Source: Sinohyriopsis cumingii (taxonomy: Eukaryota > Mollusca > Bivalvia > Unionida > Unionidae). Taken from it: 64,000 bases of DNA. Below are positions 38,829 through 47,549 of this stretch, in pieces (positions within the stretch are counted from its first letter, which is position 1; each line of letters opens with the position of its first letter). The translations under genes were made by a program, and so were the position numbers. The stretch lies in the NCBI GenBank assembly GCA_028554795.2, contig CM068830.1, positions 114,102,214 through 114,166,213 on the forward strand, written 5' to 3'. The notes beneath the pieces are model-generated. The model searched no databases. It had not been told where the DNA came from and worked only from the letters and a program-made list of their open reading frames with translations.

Positions 38829-40144
38829 TTCTAGTAATCTAGAATGACTTCTCTCAAACTGTTGATTTCTATGGTATTATCGAATTCTGCATACAGGATG
38901 ACGTTCACCGTATTTGGTAGAGCATTCGCAAGCTGAATTTCCACTCGAATCTGGCCGGATTATATAGGGTGGATATGTCCCTCGTCGCTGCCTTGGTCAG
39001 GAGTGAAATCGAAAGCCCACAAAGCATAGCCTCCTTCATAATCTTCGTACGTAATGCCGTGACTGGTGTTGGTTCCTAACTGACCAGTGGCTTCGTACAG
39101 GGACAAGTACGATCTCAAGTAATTCTTCTGGGTAAAGTTAGGTTCGAAAGGTCGGGTACACAAGGTTTTGCCATCGCGACTGACTTCACTCTTGGACACA
39201 TTGTTATGCTTAAACTCAAAAGGATTTTCATTGTAGGCTCCGTTGAAGGCTGCATTGCTTACGATGCCAAGGATTAAACGTTTGGGTAGCTGTCCTTGGA
39301 ACAGATGATCTTCGATCATAGATCGCTGTCCAGTGGGAATCGTGAACGTTTTCACTTCCACGCGACGTATCGGATACTTGGCGGTCGTTCTGCTCAACGT
39401 TAGACTGATGTCGTTTCCCACTTTAGGTAACACTTCTACGCGACGCACGTAGAGCCTGGCTTCTTGAATGATGGTTTTGTAAGTGGCATCAGCAGCAGCC
39501 ATCAAATGGAAAGTGGCACTGCTGCGATTCAGTCTCAAGCGGATATCCACCCCGTTCAGCAAATACTTTTCTTGTAACCACATGTCCAAATGCAAACGAT
39601 CCATCAGTTCTAAACTACGACTTAGATGAATTTTCTTTCGTCGTTCTACAAATCCCGTTGAAATTGAAGCATTCCCAGCAAGTGTAATGCCGTTGAACTT
39701 AGTCGCTTGGTCAGGTTTCCATACCACGCAAGCATCCAGATGAGTGTTCTTAGCTTCTTTTCCGTACGTCAAGAGATTTTCCAGGTACGCTCGGTAAGGG
39801 TAAGTATCCATGCTGCTGCTGACCAGTTTGTTATTCAAGTACAAGTCCACTTCGCTAAACAAGGAATGCATGAAATTGTTGACGGGAGCTACTGCATCAT
39901 CATTGTCTAGGTTAGCGTTGGGTGGTTCGATCAGTTTCACTTTCAAGTACAAGTAACTGCTATTCAGATCGATGTAATCTTCGGGCTGTCCTTTGATTTC
40001 AAACTCGATGGGAGCGGAATCGGTCAATGAGGAGACGGGATGAAATTCCACCCACTGGGATTCTTGCATGGTGATCATGATGGGGGGCATGGCAAACATA
40101 TCCAGTTCCGACTTGGAACAAGCACATGACTCTCGGTGCATCAT
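38829..40144 (-). pseudogene. MCP: Major capsid protein, double jelly-roll (element 3)
   Basis: Hexon-like shell protein. The start is the ATG at 40144 (MMHRESCACSKSELDMFAMP), 14 bp after the penton-like stop. The first domain has VEFHPVSSLTDSAPIEFEIK and YIDLNSSYLYLKVKL, then PVNNFMHSLFSEVDLYLNNK. The second domain has HLDMWLQEKYLLNGVDIRLR and TFTIPTGQRSMIEDHLFQGQ with PKRLILGIVSNAAFNG. These segments are characteristic of Polinton capsid proteins. The gene ends at about 38829. It is broken, with about one break. Trimers would form the capsid faces. Confidence 0.85.
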
Positions 40145-40158
40145 TTTTTGTCTCTTTC

Positions 40159-41136
40159 TCAATAATCGAAAACGTCTAAGTCTCGAATGCTTCTTCTTTT
40201 CTTGGCCTTTCTAGCTTGAAGTCTGGTGAAAGGGTGTTTTCTTCGTCGTCTCTTTATGCCTTGTCCTTGCTGAATGCCTGACTCGGTAGCGTGCAGGGCA
40301 TTTATAGGTGTTTCTCGGTGGCCCAAAAGGTCTTTGCCCGTTTGCAGCAAGACATTTTTGCCTGCCCGCATGAAGGTTTCCACCTTCCTCTTCAGCGACC
40401 GTGGCAGAATCACTTTGAAAGGAATGACACGCAGTAACGGTACGGAGGTGTGTCGTACCACGTTGTACTCCACCACATCGGAATACACGAACATCGAATT
40501 CAGTCCTTGGTTCAGTTCTACCGGGGCACGAAATAACTTGCTAAAAGACTCGTTGTCGTAAACGATGGGTAATTCCTTTTTCTTGAGCATGGTCATTCTC
40601 ATGTTCATGTCTCCGCCCAACATGTCAAACAATTCAGGACAAAATAAAATGGACAGGATTTTACCCCCCTCAGGAAATTTCATCAGGAAGCGACGAGCTG
40701 TTTTGTGGTACTCCAGGGTGACACTTTTATTGACACTTTCCAAAGCTTTAAGAAACACGACATTAAACCTGGAGGCTATGGTGCTGACCAAATGTTGACC
40801 ACTAAAATAATAGCCTGGGGGAATGAACAAGTGATAGATAGACAACTTTTGATTTTTTGTGCCAGGGGTTTTCTTGTCATATTTGACATTCTTATCCAAC
40901 TCCTGTTGCAATTGCTCGTCATAAACTTCTACATCAAAAACATTTTGATTGGGAAGGACATTGAGGACTTGGGTCGGGTGAATGATTTCCACTAAAGCCA
41001 CTTCCCAATGGGCTTCGCGATCTAAGGGGATGGCCTGAGGTAATTTGGCCGTGTAACAGCACAACGTGTTGTGGGGAAACACCTCCATGGAACTGTCACT
41101 GGGTAAGGTTAAGTAAAATTGGTTTTGGTGACCCAT
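40159..41136 (-). CDS. mCP: Penton-like minor capsid protein (element 3)
   Basis: The frame has 325 codons. It opens NQFYLTLPSDSSMEVFPHNT, then HWEVALVEIIHP (first strands), LFIPPGYYFSGQHLVSTIASRF (turn plus helix) and PELFDMLGGD. This is the usual start of Polinton single jelly-roll pentons. The C-terminal part has VPLLRVIPFK and ends in a basic tail (QGIKRRRRKHPFTRLQARKAKKRR), a likely nuclear-localisation or DNA contact. The gene overlaps the upstream membrane-protein gene by 28 bp and precedes the capsid gene by 14 bp. It looks whole. Confidence 0.8.
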   Translation of the reverse strand: MGHQNQFYLTLPSDSSMEVFPHNTLCCYTAKLPQAIPLDREAHWEVALVEIIHPTQVLNVLPNQNVFDVEVYDEQLQQELDKNVKYDKKTPGTKNQKLSIYHLFIPPGYYFSGQHLVSTIASRFNVVFLKALESVNKSVTLEYHKTARRFLMKFPEGGKILSILFCPELFDMLGGDMNMRMTMLKKKELPIVYDNESFSKLFRAPVELNQGLNSMFVYSDVVEYNVVRHTSVPLLRVIPFKVILPRSLKRKVETFMRAGKNVLLQTGKDLLGHRETPINALHATESGIQQGQGIKRRRRKHPFTRLQARKAKKRRSIRDLDVFDY

Positions 41137-41555
41137 AATTCCAGAGTTCTGTGGCTGTCCAAGGGGTTACTGGACGTCAGAGGCGTGTCTCCGCCCAAAA
41201 TGGGGTTCTGGTTGTGGTTGTTGTTATTGGAGTGGTGACTGGCACTGGCACTGGACACAAGGTTCCCGTGGTTCCCGTTCGAGGAGAATTTCAGGGAGGG
41301 ATTAGCAAGCAGGTAACCGATGAAACTGCTCAATAAAATGGTCCACAATTGTTTGTCTCCTTGTTGCAAACTCAAATTGGCAATGGCTGCCCCGATGACA
41401 CAATACACTACGATGATTTGGCAGAAAAAGACGATTTGCGTTTTATGCACACTTTCCCCGCACCACACCCACAAGGGTTGTTTTTGTAAATCTTGCACAG
41501 AAGAACTAGGTGAAGGAGGAGTGGTCGACGTAGCTGCGTCTGTGTGAAAGGGCAT
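41109..41555 (-). CDS. Two-helix membrane protein (element 3)
   Basis: The start is the ATG at 41555 (MPFHTDAATST), 5 bp past the integrase stop. The 148-residue product has an N-terminal proline/serine stretch, ESVHKTQIVFFCQIIVVYCV leading into a membrane helix, then LWTILLSSFIGYLLANPSLK as a second helix, and a serine/asparagine-rich tail. I recall frames with this CGES plus GYLLxNPSL layout beside the integrase and capsid genes in many invertebrate Polintons. The role is unknown, perhaps a virion membrane or envelope-associated protein. It looks whole. Confidence 0.6.
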   Translation of the reverse strand: MPFHTDAATSTTPPSPSSSVQDLQKQPLWVWCGESVHKTQIVFFCQIIVVYCVIGAAIANLSLQQGDKQLWTILLSSFIGYLLANPSLKFSSNGNHGNLVSSASASHHSNNNNHNQNPILGGDTPLTSSNPLDSHRTLELWVTKTNFT

Positions 41556-41560
41556 GATGG

Positions 41561-42667
41561 TCACTTCTTTTTATAGTCGATGACTTGCGAAGCGTCGATC
41601 CAAGAATCAAAACTGGGTGGATATCCTTTCCAACGTACTTTGACTTCTTTGACACGTCGTTTGCCCACTTTACGGGTTCTGCGTTCGAGAATGCTTTCGA
41701 CGTCGTACACGTCTTCTTTTTTGGTGACACGTTGTAACTCGGGCAAATAAAACGTTCCTTTGAGCACTTCTCCGTTCATGTCTTCCAATTTATAGACGGC
41801 AGGATGACGGCCATGCACTCGTCCAGTGACACGAAACAGTTCGGTCGTCCAGTTAGGTAAGTAACCTTTGTCAAAAGTGTGTTTGGTTTTGCCAATGCGC
41901 ACCCAGTCTCCTACGGCCAACTCTCCACTTTTCTTGGGGACAGCCCTCGTCGGGGATGTATCAAACAGGCGCTCGAACACCAACACTTCGTTGTCGGGAG
42001 ACACTTCTTGCGGGGCACGTCCGATGCTTCGATGGTAAGATTGGTTGTACGCTTGCACCAGGTGTGGTAAGATGTCGATGTACTTCAGAGTGTGGTGATG
42101 CGTAGAATATTTCCACATGCGTTCTTTCAAAGTGCGTTGAAAACGTTCCACGATGCTGGCTTTGGTTTCGGGATTCCCGGTGGTAAAAAAATGAATGTCA
42201 CGTTTCTTTAATTCCTTTTGGAAAGCTTGGTTCAGAAATTCGGTGCCTTTGTCCGTTTGCCATCGAAGAGGGTGACGGCCACTTTGTTTCAACACCCGTT
42301 GCAGGGCTCGCACTAACTCGCTGCTCGATTTGGAAGTCAAGGGCACGACCCAGGCAAATTTGGAAAAGACGTCGATGACACAAAACAAATATTTGTAGCC
42401 GCGATTGTAGCTGGCCAAATGAGAGACATCGGCTAAATCGGCTTGCCATTGATGATCGATGCCTTCCACTCGGGTGCGACTTCTGGCAAACTTGCGTCGA
42501 ATGGGTTTGTGTAAAGTGTAGGTAGCTTGTTCTTGTAACCATCGTTGCACTTGAGGTAAACGGAGACTTTTCAGTCGAGTTTTGGCAGCACGATACAATT
42601 TTTGATCTCCTGAGTAACCTGCAGGATGCGAGGGATCGTAGCAAATGCTGGCTAAGACTTTTTCCAT
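41561..42667 (-). CDS. INT: Retroviral-type integrase with C-terminal chromodomain (element 3)
   Basis: It inserts the element and generates the 6-bp duplication. In 368 residues it has a helical N-terminal region, a core with Asp77 (WQADLADVSHL), Asp139 (RWQTDKGTEF) and Glu174 (SIVERFQRTL), an SH3-like segment (GDWVRIGKTKHTFDKGY), and at about 315-362 a chromodomain (DVESILERR, VRWKGYPPSFDSWI). The aromatic cage-type residues W and Y are present. Chromodomains can steer integration to methylated-histone chromatin. It looks whole. Confidence 0.93.
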   Translation of the reverse strand: MEKVLASICYDPSHPAGYSGDQKLYRAAKTRLKSLRLPQVQRWLQEQATYTLHKPIRRKFARSRTRVEGIDHQWQADLADVSHLASYNRGYKYLFCVIDVFSKFAWVVPLTSKSSSELVRALQRVLKQSGRHPLRWQTDKGTEFLNQAFQKELKKRDIHFFTTGNPETKASIVERFQRTLKERMWKYSTHHHTLKYIDILPHLVQAYNQSYHRSIGRAPQEVSPDNEVLVFERLFDTSPTRAVPKKSGELAVGDWVRIGKTKHTFDKGYLPNWTTELFRVTGRVHGRHPAVYKLEDMNGEVLKGTFYLPELQRVTKKEDVYDVESILERRTRKVGKRRVKEVKVRWKGYPPSFDSWIDASQVIDYKKK

Positions 42668-42694
42668 TTTTTATTTTTTGTGTTTGTTTGTGTG

Positions 42695-43315
42695 TTAATA
42701 AGGCACCCACTCTTGGAAGATGCTACTCTTTTTCTCTTGGGGTATTTTCTTGGATTGCAATGCTTTGCGTGTGCGACCGGCAATAGGTGTTGAAGAGGAG
42801 GATGTCTGAGCGGGGGATATCGGTTCTTGTTTCACTACTGTCTTCACTTCTGTCTTCACTTTCTTTTTCTCTTGTGATGAAGAAGGGGTGGCCATCATCT
42901 TTTTAATCCATCCAATTCTGGAGGTAGGTGGCGTTGTTAACTTGCGTACTTTTTCTGGTGGAATTTGAAACCCTTCTTCTTCTTCTTCTTTTCCTTTTTC
43001 TGTCTTGGTCACTGGTACTAGTGATGGTGCTGGACTTTTCATCAAGGTCTTAAAATCTTTCAGAATGGGTAGAGCTATTTCGCCTAAAGCTTTCTGGTGA
43101 AAGAGTTGCAGTCGTTGCAAGAGTTGACCGTACTTTTGCGATTTTTCTGTTTCGGACAAATCTTGGCGATCTATCAAGGACTGCAGTTCGTGTTGTAACT
43201 GGGACATCTCGCTCAAATTGGGATTGGGAGGTAAATGCGGGGTGTGTTGTTCTTGCCACCGATGGTATTCCATCCATCGTTTGTAAGGCACTAAAGCCAG
43301 TTCTCGTTCTTCCAT
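42695..43315 (-). CDS. Polinton hypothetical protein (element 3)
   Basis: The frame has 206 codons, starting MEERELALVPYKRWMEYHRW. Residues 35-80 (LSEMSQLQHELQSLI, SETEKSQKYGQLLQRL) form the helical region that, as I recall, recurs in a Polinton protein found beside the integrase. The rest is basic and proline/serine-rich (QEKKKVKTEVKTVVKQEPIS). A likely TATA (GATAAAAAGG on the minus strand near 43363-43372) lies upstream. It is probably a virion or DNA-associated protein. It looks whole. Confidence 0.55.
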   Translation of the reverse strand: MEERELALVPYKRWMEYHRWQEQHTPHLPPNPNLSEMSQLQHELQSLIDRQDLSETEKSQKYGQLLQRLQLFHQKALGEIALPILKDFKTLMKSPAPSLVPVTKTEKGKEEEEEGFQIPPEKVRKLTTPPTSRIGWIKKMMATPSSSQEKKKVKTEVKTVVKQEPISPAQTSSSSTPIAGRTRKALQSKKIPQEKKSSIFQEWVPY

Positions 43316-43363
43316 GGGTTGTCAGGGGTCGATTCTGAGATCTTGGGACTTCCGAGGGCCTTT

Positions 43364-43750
43364 TTATCTTGCTCCCACCAGTCCTCCCAAAATGGTTCCC
43401 AAGACTCCTTTCAGTATGGGGCCTAACAAGAGGGGCAAAATACCTCCACGTTGGACCAACATCTTCTTTTTTTGACGAATGGGAATTTTCTTTTGAACCA
43501 TTTGGCGAAGAACGTGACGATGTTTGCTTAAGCATTGTTTTTGGTGTTTGGACAGAGGGATCGTGCCTTTCAAAACGTTCAAACAACATTCGCACACGGT
43601 ATCGATGACCTCTTTGGAGGCCGATTGAATGAGTTTATTTCGTAGAGGTGGAGAAGCTTTGGACAGGAAAGATAACATGTCCCCATGTTTGACTAAACGT
43701 GGTGGTAGTCCTTTCCTTTTCTTTCCTTGGGGTTTTCTGGAGGGTGACAT
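43364..43750 (-). CDS. Small virion protein, pX-like (element 3)
   Basis: The start is the ATG at 43750 (MSPSRKPQGKKRKGLPP), about 60 bp below a TATAAAA (minus strand, near 43808). The frame stays open upstream, but that would begin inside the promoter. The product is 128 residues: basic start, a helical cysteine-containing middle (SASKEVIDTVCECCLNVLKG, IPLSKHQKQCLSKHRHVLRQ), and a hydrophobic glycine-rich end (GGILPLLLGPILKGVLGTIL). I recall this layout as very widespread in Polintons, probably an internal virion protein with membrane activity. It looks whole. Confidence 0.65.
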   Translation of the reverse strand: MSPSRKPQGKKRKGLPPRLVKHGDMLSFLSKASPPLRNKLIQSASKEVIDTVCECCLNVLKGTIPLSKHQKQCLSKHRHVLRQMVQKKIPIRQKKKMLVQRGGILPLLLGPILKGVLGTILGGLVGAR

Positions 43751-43810
43751 CTTTGAGTCTTCAGGAGCACCAAAAAACACTGATACCCCCGACTTGGTCA
43801 CAGGCCTTTT

Positions 43811-44758
43811 TTATACTGGAACGCGTCGCCACTGATTGTCTTTACGTCGTATTAGTTTGAAGACAGGCATGACACGTCGTGCAGGGGTACGTAACGGACT
43901 AAATCGAGCCAGTTCTTGCTTGGACAAATCCAGTAAACTTTGTAACATGCCCGATCTTTCATGGACTTTGATATTGGGAGAAGGTACTTTGTGAGCAGCA
44001 GCCACTGCCGCTAAATTGGAGGGTCCTGCCACTGGGGAAGTTCTTTTGGGGGTCATCAACGGAGAAGTTCTTGGTGTGATCAACGTCTCCAAGTACTCTT
44101 CAGTTCTGGGTGTCATTAAAGGAGAAGTGGATAAACGTGAGGCTGCCGGAGACGCAGTCACCGCTGTTGCAGGTCGTGGTTTGCGAGTGTAAGGTTGCGT
44201 CCTGGCCGAAGTGCCTCTCTTGCGACTAGTTTTCTTCTGTGGACTTTTCTTTTTCTGGGGACTTCTTCTCTGTTTCTTTTTCTGGGGGCTTCTTTTCTTT
44301 TTCCGGGGTGGTGTCTGGTAAGAGGTGGGTCCTGCCACTGGAGAAGTTCTCCTTGGGGACCTGGTCTTTTTCTTCTTCTTGGTTCTTCGTTGGACTTTTT
44401 TCTTGGGTATAACTTTGGGGGCATTAGGATCCCATCTTAAGAGAGAGCGAATGATGACCCCTCCTAGAGTACCGCTCCCTCCAGGTTTCAAAATGATTTG
44501 TTTTTTGGTTTGAGTGTCGATGCGGGGATCGGCCAGTTGGACCAAAGCGACTTTGTTTCGATCGAAAAAGCGTTTGGTTTGATGAGGAATCTGAATGATT
44601 CCTTGGAGTATTTGACGTGCCGTCATCGTGAACCATCGTAAGACTTCTTTGAGACTAGCTTCTAAGACACGAGCTCGTATTTGTGGATTTTTTTCTCGAC
44701 TGATGCCATACAAGGCACGAATCAATTTGACGGGAAGATGCGACTGAAGGGACGTCAT
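43811..44758 (-). CDS. Basic core protein with KKKSPQ repeats (element 3)
   Basis: The start is the ATG at 44758 (MTSLQSHLPVKLIRALYGIS), supported by TATAAAA (minus strand, near 44797). The 315-residue product begins with a helical domain (1-120), then has a strongly basic repeat region (PKKKVQRRTKKKKK, then KKQRRSPQKKKSPQKKTSRK). This is followed by repeats of TSPLMTPR and TSPVAGPS. The SPQKK-type spacing recalls sperm-type histones and adenoviral core proteins, so a DNA-condensing role in the capsid is likely. It looks whole. Confidence 0.6.
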   Translation of the reverse strand: MTSLQSHLPVKLIRALYGISREKNPQIRARVLEASLKEVLRWFTMTARQILQGIIQIPHQTKRFFDRNKVALVQLADPRIDTQTKKQIILKPGGSGTLGGVIIRSLLRWDPNAPKVIPKKKVQRRTKKKKKTRSPRRTSPVAGPTSYQTPPRKKKRSPQKKKQRRSPQKKKSPQKKTSRKRGTSARTQPYTRKPRPATAVTASPAASRLSTSPLMTPRTEEYLETLITPRTSPLMTPKRTSPVAGPSNLAAVAAAHKVPSPNIKVHERSGMLQSLLDLSKQELARFSPLRTPARRVMPVFKLIRRKDNQWRRVPV

Positions 44759-44825
44759 GTTGACGTTGTGTGAGACAGACGAAAAAGGGTCTGAGGTTTT
44801 ATAGATTTTTTTATGTGGAGGGAAA

Positions 44826-45552
44826 TTAAGTCGAGGACGGAGACGTGTACAGGACAAGCCCTCCGTCTTGGCACCAGTGGTGAAACAAGTGGGTACGAAA
44901 TCGCAAATCCTCGGAGGTTGTAGGTTTCAAATCGACGAGTAAATAGGCGTGTGGAGTTTTGAGTGGCATCGTCGTACGCCTGAGTTAGCCAAGGCGTTCC
45001 TAACTGTTTGGCTAAGACTTGCACTTGCGATTTATCTCGAGGGCTTTTAAATAAGACCACGTAATGCGCATTGCGACTGATGGTGCGATGGGCTTTACTT
45101 TGTTGAAACAAATTTTGGGTGATGTAAACGACACTGGCATTACGGTGATGCCCTTTGCGCGTGAACCACAGTTTAATTTCTTCTTCGTCTTCTCCTAACA
45201 TGTCAAAAATGACCAAATGGGTTTGAGGGGAGTCAGAGACGATGCCGTCGTCTTCTTTAGGAATGCCTTCCACAAACACGATGGAATCGCCTTGACTTTC
45301 TCGCAAGAGGCTGTACGCCAATTGCCACTCTTTGTAACACCACACGATCCGCTGAGGTGGCCGATCGATCAAATGATGTTTATGTTCGATCAAACGTTTG
45401 ACGAATTCGGTTTTGCCTAAACCGCTAGGTCCAGCAATGAGCATGTTAAATTGATGGCGAAGATACAAAGCCTCCCAACTGGCACGATCTAAGTGTTCGT
45501 CGATGACTTTGACAGTAGAGGAAGAGGGAGCAGAGACAGCAGAGTTAGCCAT
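44826..45552 (-). pseudogene. ATP: A32-type packaging ATPase (element 3)
   Basis: DNA packaging motor of the HerA/FtsK type. Walker A GPSGLGKT is at residues 41-48, Walker B HLVIFDML at about 127-134, and the conserved YITQNLFQQ and RNAHYVVLFKSPRDKSQ segments follow. All are diagnostic of Polinton ATPases. The start is the ATG at 45552. TATATAAAC lies on the minus strand near 45600. The family's usual tail is legible down to about 44826, just ahead of the next gene. It is broken, with about one break. Confidence 0.88.
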
Positions 45553-45635
45553 AGTGTGAGAAATGTCACTTGTGACACGAAAACAAACAAGACAAGAGTT
45601 TATATACTTTTTTCAGAAAACGTTTATTGAATGTT

Positions 45636-45923
45636 TCAAACATGAATACGAAAGACAAAAATACATAAAAGCCAAAGGCTTAAGTACAAGGATAAAAGGC
45701 ACATGATAACCATTAACGTGGAATAAACACAAGTGTCTGTACAACATGTTTTGGGTAATGTTCTAACCAGTTCTATAGTAGGGGGTAAGGTCACACAAGT
45801 GTCCTCCCGAAAGGGTTTTTCAGGCCTGTCCACGACAATCCCGTCCTGGATGACGGGTTCTTCTGGCACCGTCACTAACACGGGTTGAAAAGTAACTTTT
45901 TTCCTTGAACAACTCTCGTGCAT
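45636..45923 (-). CDS. Small single-pass membrane protein (element 3)
   Basis: The start is the ATG at 45923 (MHESCSRKKVTFQPVLVTVP), 95 residues. A short charged/proline region is followed by a C-terminal membrane helix (STLMVIMCLLSLYLSLWLLC). Tail-anchored small proteins with a KVTF-like start are, as I recall, common in Polintons. An AATAAA (minus strand, near 45626) lies directly behind. It overlaps the end of the next upstream gene. It looks whole. Confidence 0.55.
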   Translation of the reverse strand: MHESCSRKKVTFQPVLVTVPEEPVIQDGIVVDRPEKPFREDTCVTLPPTIELVRTLPKTCCTDTCVYSTLMVIMCLLSLYLSLWLLCIFVFRIHV

Positions 45924-46143
45924 ACTGGGCCACTTCTTGGGTCCAAGCCTCAAAATCCCATTCTTTCCAGGCACGGGCATCTGTCCAATGGGGATGTAAG
46001 TCACAAGCTAAACACACATCGTCATACACGTCTTGGGTAGCTAAAAGTTGACGAATCTTTTTTTCCTGTTGAGGTCGAGAAGTATCCAGATGAAAACGCA
46101 AGGCTTTGAGCAAAAGGAGTTTTTCGTGACCATTTAAGGCCAT
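45820..46143 (-). CDS. Hypothetical protein (element 3)
   Basis: The start is the ATG at 46143 (MALNGHEKLLLLKALRFHLD), about 107 residues. The product is helical and tryptophan-rich (HPHWTDARAWKEWDFEAW). It overlaps the 74-residue gene upstream by 10 bp and the membrane-protein gene downstream by about 100 bp, so the block is compressed. No family recognised. Confidence 0.45.
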   Translation of the reverse strand: MALNGHEKLLLLKALRFHLDTSRPQQEKKIRQLLATQDVYDDVCLACDLHPHWTDARAWKEWDFEAWTQEVAQYARELFKEKSYFSTRVSDGARRTRHPGRDCRGQA

Positions 46144-46358
46144 TGAGGTGGTAAGTACTGATCGTAAAGAGTCCACAAAGAATCGGCTGGTAAACGAAAT
46201 CCCAGAAAACAAGTCACTAAGACACACACCACTTGTCGACCCAAATTGAATGGATACAGTTCTTGTAATAATCGATGGTAATGATCCACGGTTAGAATAT
46301 GGTCATTGAGTTCCTTCCACGGAATCTGTTCAATAATATGTGACATAATCCGTGGCAT
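46134..46358 (-). CDS. Hypothetical small protein (element 3)
   Basis: It has 74 residues starting MPRIMSHIIEQIPWKELNDH, with a hydrophobic helix-like middle (VVCVLVTCFLGFRL). Tight overlap with the following gene suggests a true gene or the first part of a larger one. Nothing recognised. Confidence 0.4.
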   Translation of the reverse strand: MPRIMSHIIEQIPWKELNDHILTVDHYHRLLQELYPFNLGRQVVCVLVTCFLGFRLPADSLWTLYDQYLPPQWP

Positions 46359-46413
46359 GGCAACTTATAGTGTCTTTGTTTCGGAAGCAATAAAGGTAAT
46401 TTCTAACTAAACA

Positions 46414-46821
46414 TTATCGTTCTCCAGTAGGGAATTTAAATGTTACATACTGTAACTGAAACGTCAGAGTTTGTCTAGATGTTTCGTCTTTTTCTAAGCA
46501 GATTCCATGTAACAAATGTTGGTAATCCTTTAACTCGTCTTCCTCAATACGTTGCAGTAAGTGAATCTTGAAGTAACCAAAATTACGAACGTCTAGTTTA
46601 TCATCATTCACAAACTGAAAGTGTTCAACAAGGTCTGAACACTGAAAAAATTTCTGACGAATCAGTCCTCTTATACCATTCAGGTACCAGTGGTTAAAGA
46701 TCTGGTGACGTAACGGATGCAACTGTTCTTTACGTTTGACTTGTATTTTGACCAGTTCTCGGTAAATCCTTTCTCTCAACTCCTCAGGCAAGCCCAAAAT
46801 GTTCTCTTGTAAAGTATCCAT
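46414..46821 (-). CDS. F-box-like paralogue 3 (element 3)
   Basis: The start is the ATG at 46821 (MDTLQENILGLPEELRERIY), 135 residues. The first 30 residues match an F-box-like helix pattern (LPEELRERIYRELVKIQVK), which in host and poxviral proteins binds Skp1 to recruit ubiquitin ligase. The remainder (HPLRHQIFNHWYLNGIRGLI and further helices) would bind a target. It is one of three tandem paralogues. It looks whole. Skp1 binding is an inference from the motif. Confidence 0.55.
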   Translation of the reverse strand: MDTLQENILGLPEELRERIYRELVKIQVKRKEQLHPLRHQIFNHWYLNGIRGLIRQKFFQCSDLVEHFQFVNDDKLDVRNFGYFKIHLLQRIEEDELKDYQHLLHGICLEKDETSRQTLTFQLQYVTFKFPTGER

Positions 46822-47056
46822 AAGTATATACACTGTTTTTGGAATCCTTGGGTGGTGGCCAATAGCCTCGTTTACCTTTATGCCTAATGTAATATCCACT
46901 CATAATCAGTCTTCTTATACTTTGGAACAAAGCATAATTTAAAAACGGTCGAATAACTTTGCGTTTGCGTTTCACTTGTATTTTGATCAGTTCTCGGTAA
47001 ATGCGTTCTCTCAACTCCACAGGCAAAGCACGAATGTTCTCTAGCAAAGTATCCAT
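46784..47056 (-). CDS. F-box-like paralogue 2 (element 3)
   Basis: The start is the ATG at 47056 (MDTLLENIRALPVELRERIY), 90 residues. The N-terminal motif is nearly identical to the other two copies, but the tail is shorter and different (SIRRLIMSGYYIRHKGKRGY). Its end overlaps the start of paralogue 3 by about 38 bp, so it may be a remnant. Confidence 0.45.
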   Translation of the reverse strand: MDTLLENIRALPVELRERIYRELIKIQVKRKRKVIRPFLNYALFQSIRRLIMSGYYIRHKGKRGYWPPPKDSKNSVYTYGYFTREHFGLA

Positions 47057-47068
47057 CAATAGGTCATA

Positions 47069-47527
47069 CTAAATCCTCTTTGGTCTGACACAAGAAATGT
47101 ACTCTTTGCACAAACATGGTTTTACTTCAGTGTCGAATTTAAATCGTTTAGTCACTAATCTACACATTACAATTCGTTCAGAAGTTTCCTCTTTCACCAA
47201 GTTGACATTTTGTTCAAGATGTTGGTAATTCGTTAACTCTTCCTCTGGAATTCGATGCAGTACGTTTACAATGATGTAGTAGATAGAATCGTCCATAACA
47301 AACCAATCCTTTTTAAAACTAGGGGATCGTTGATCAATGTCTGTCCAATGGAACACTTTCAATTGAATCAATCCTTGTATAGCCTTCAGGTACCAGTGGT
47401 TCAAACACCGGTGACGTAACGGATGCAATTGTTCTTTACGTTTCACTTGTATTTTGACCAGCTCTCGGTAAATGCGTTCTCTCAACTCCACAGGCAAAGC
47501 ACGAATGTTCTCTTGTAAAGTATCCAT
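47069..47527 (-). CDS. F-box-like paralogue 1 (element 3)
   Basis: The start is the ATG at 47527 (MDTLQENIRALPVELRERIY), 152 residues. It has the same F-box-like head followed by HPLRHRCLNHWYLKAIQGLI, clearly related to paralogue 3. The C-terminal part is divergent (EELTNYQHLEQNVNL). Head conservation with tail divergence fits adaptors that changed targets. It looks whole. Confidence 0.55.
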   Translation of the reverse strand: MDTLQENIRALPVELRERIYRELVKIQVKRKEQLHPLRHRCLNHWYLKAIQGLIQLKVFHWTDIDQRSPSFKKDWFVMDDSIYYIIVNVLHRIPEEELTNYQHLEQNVNLVKEETSERIVMCRLVTKRFKFDTEVKPCLCKEYISCVRPKRI

Positions 47528-47549
47528 GAACAGATTATGGTAAGTTACT

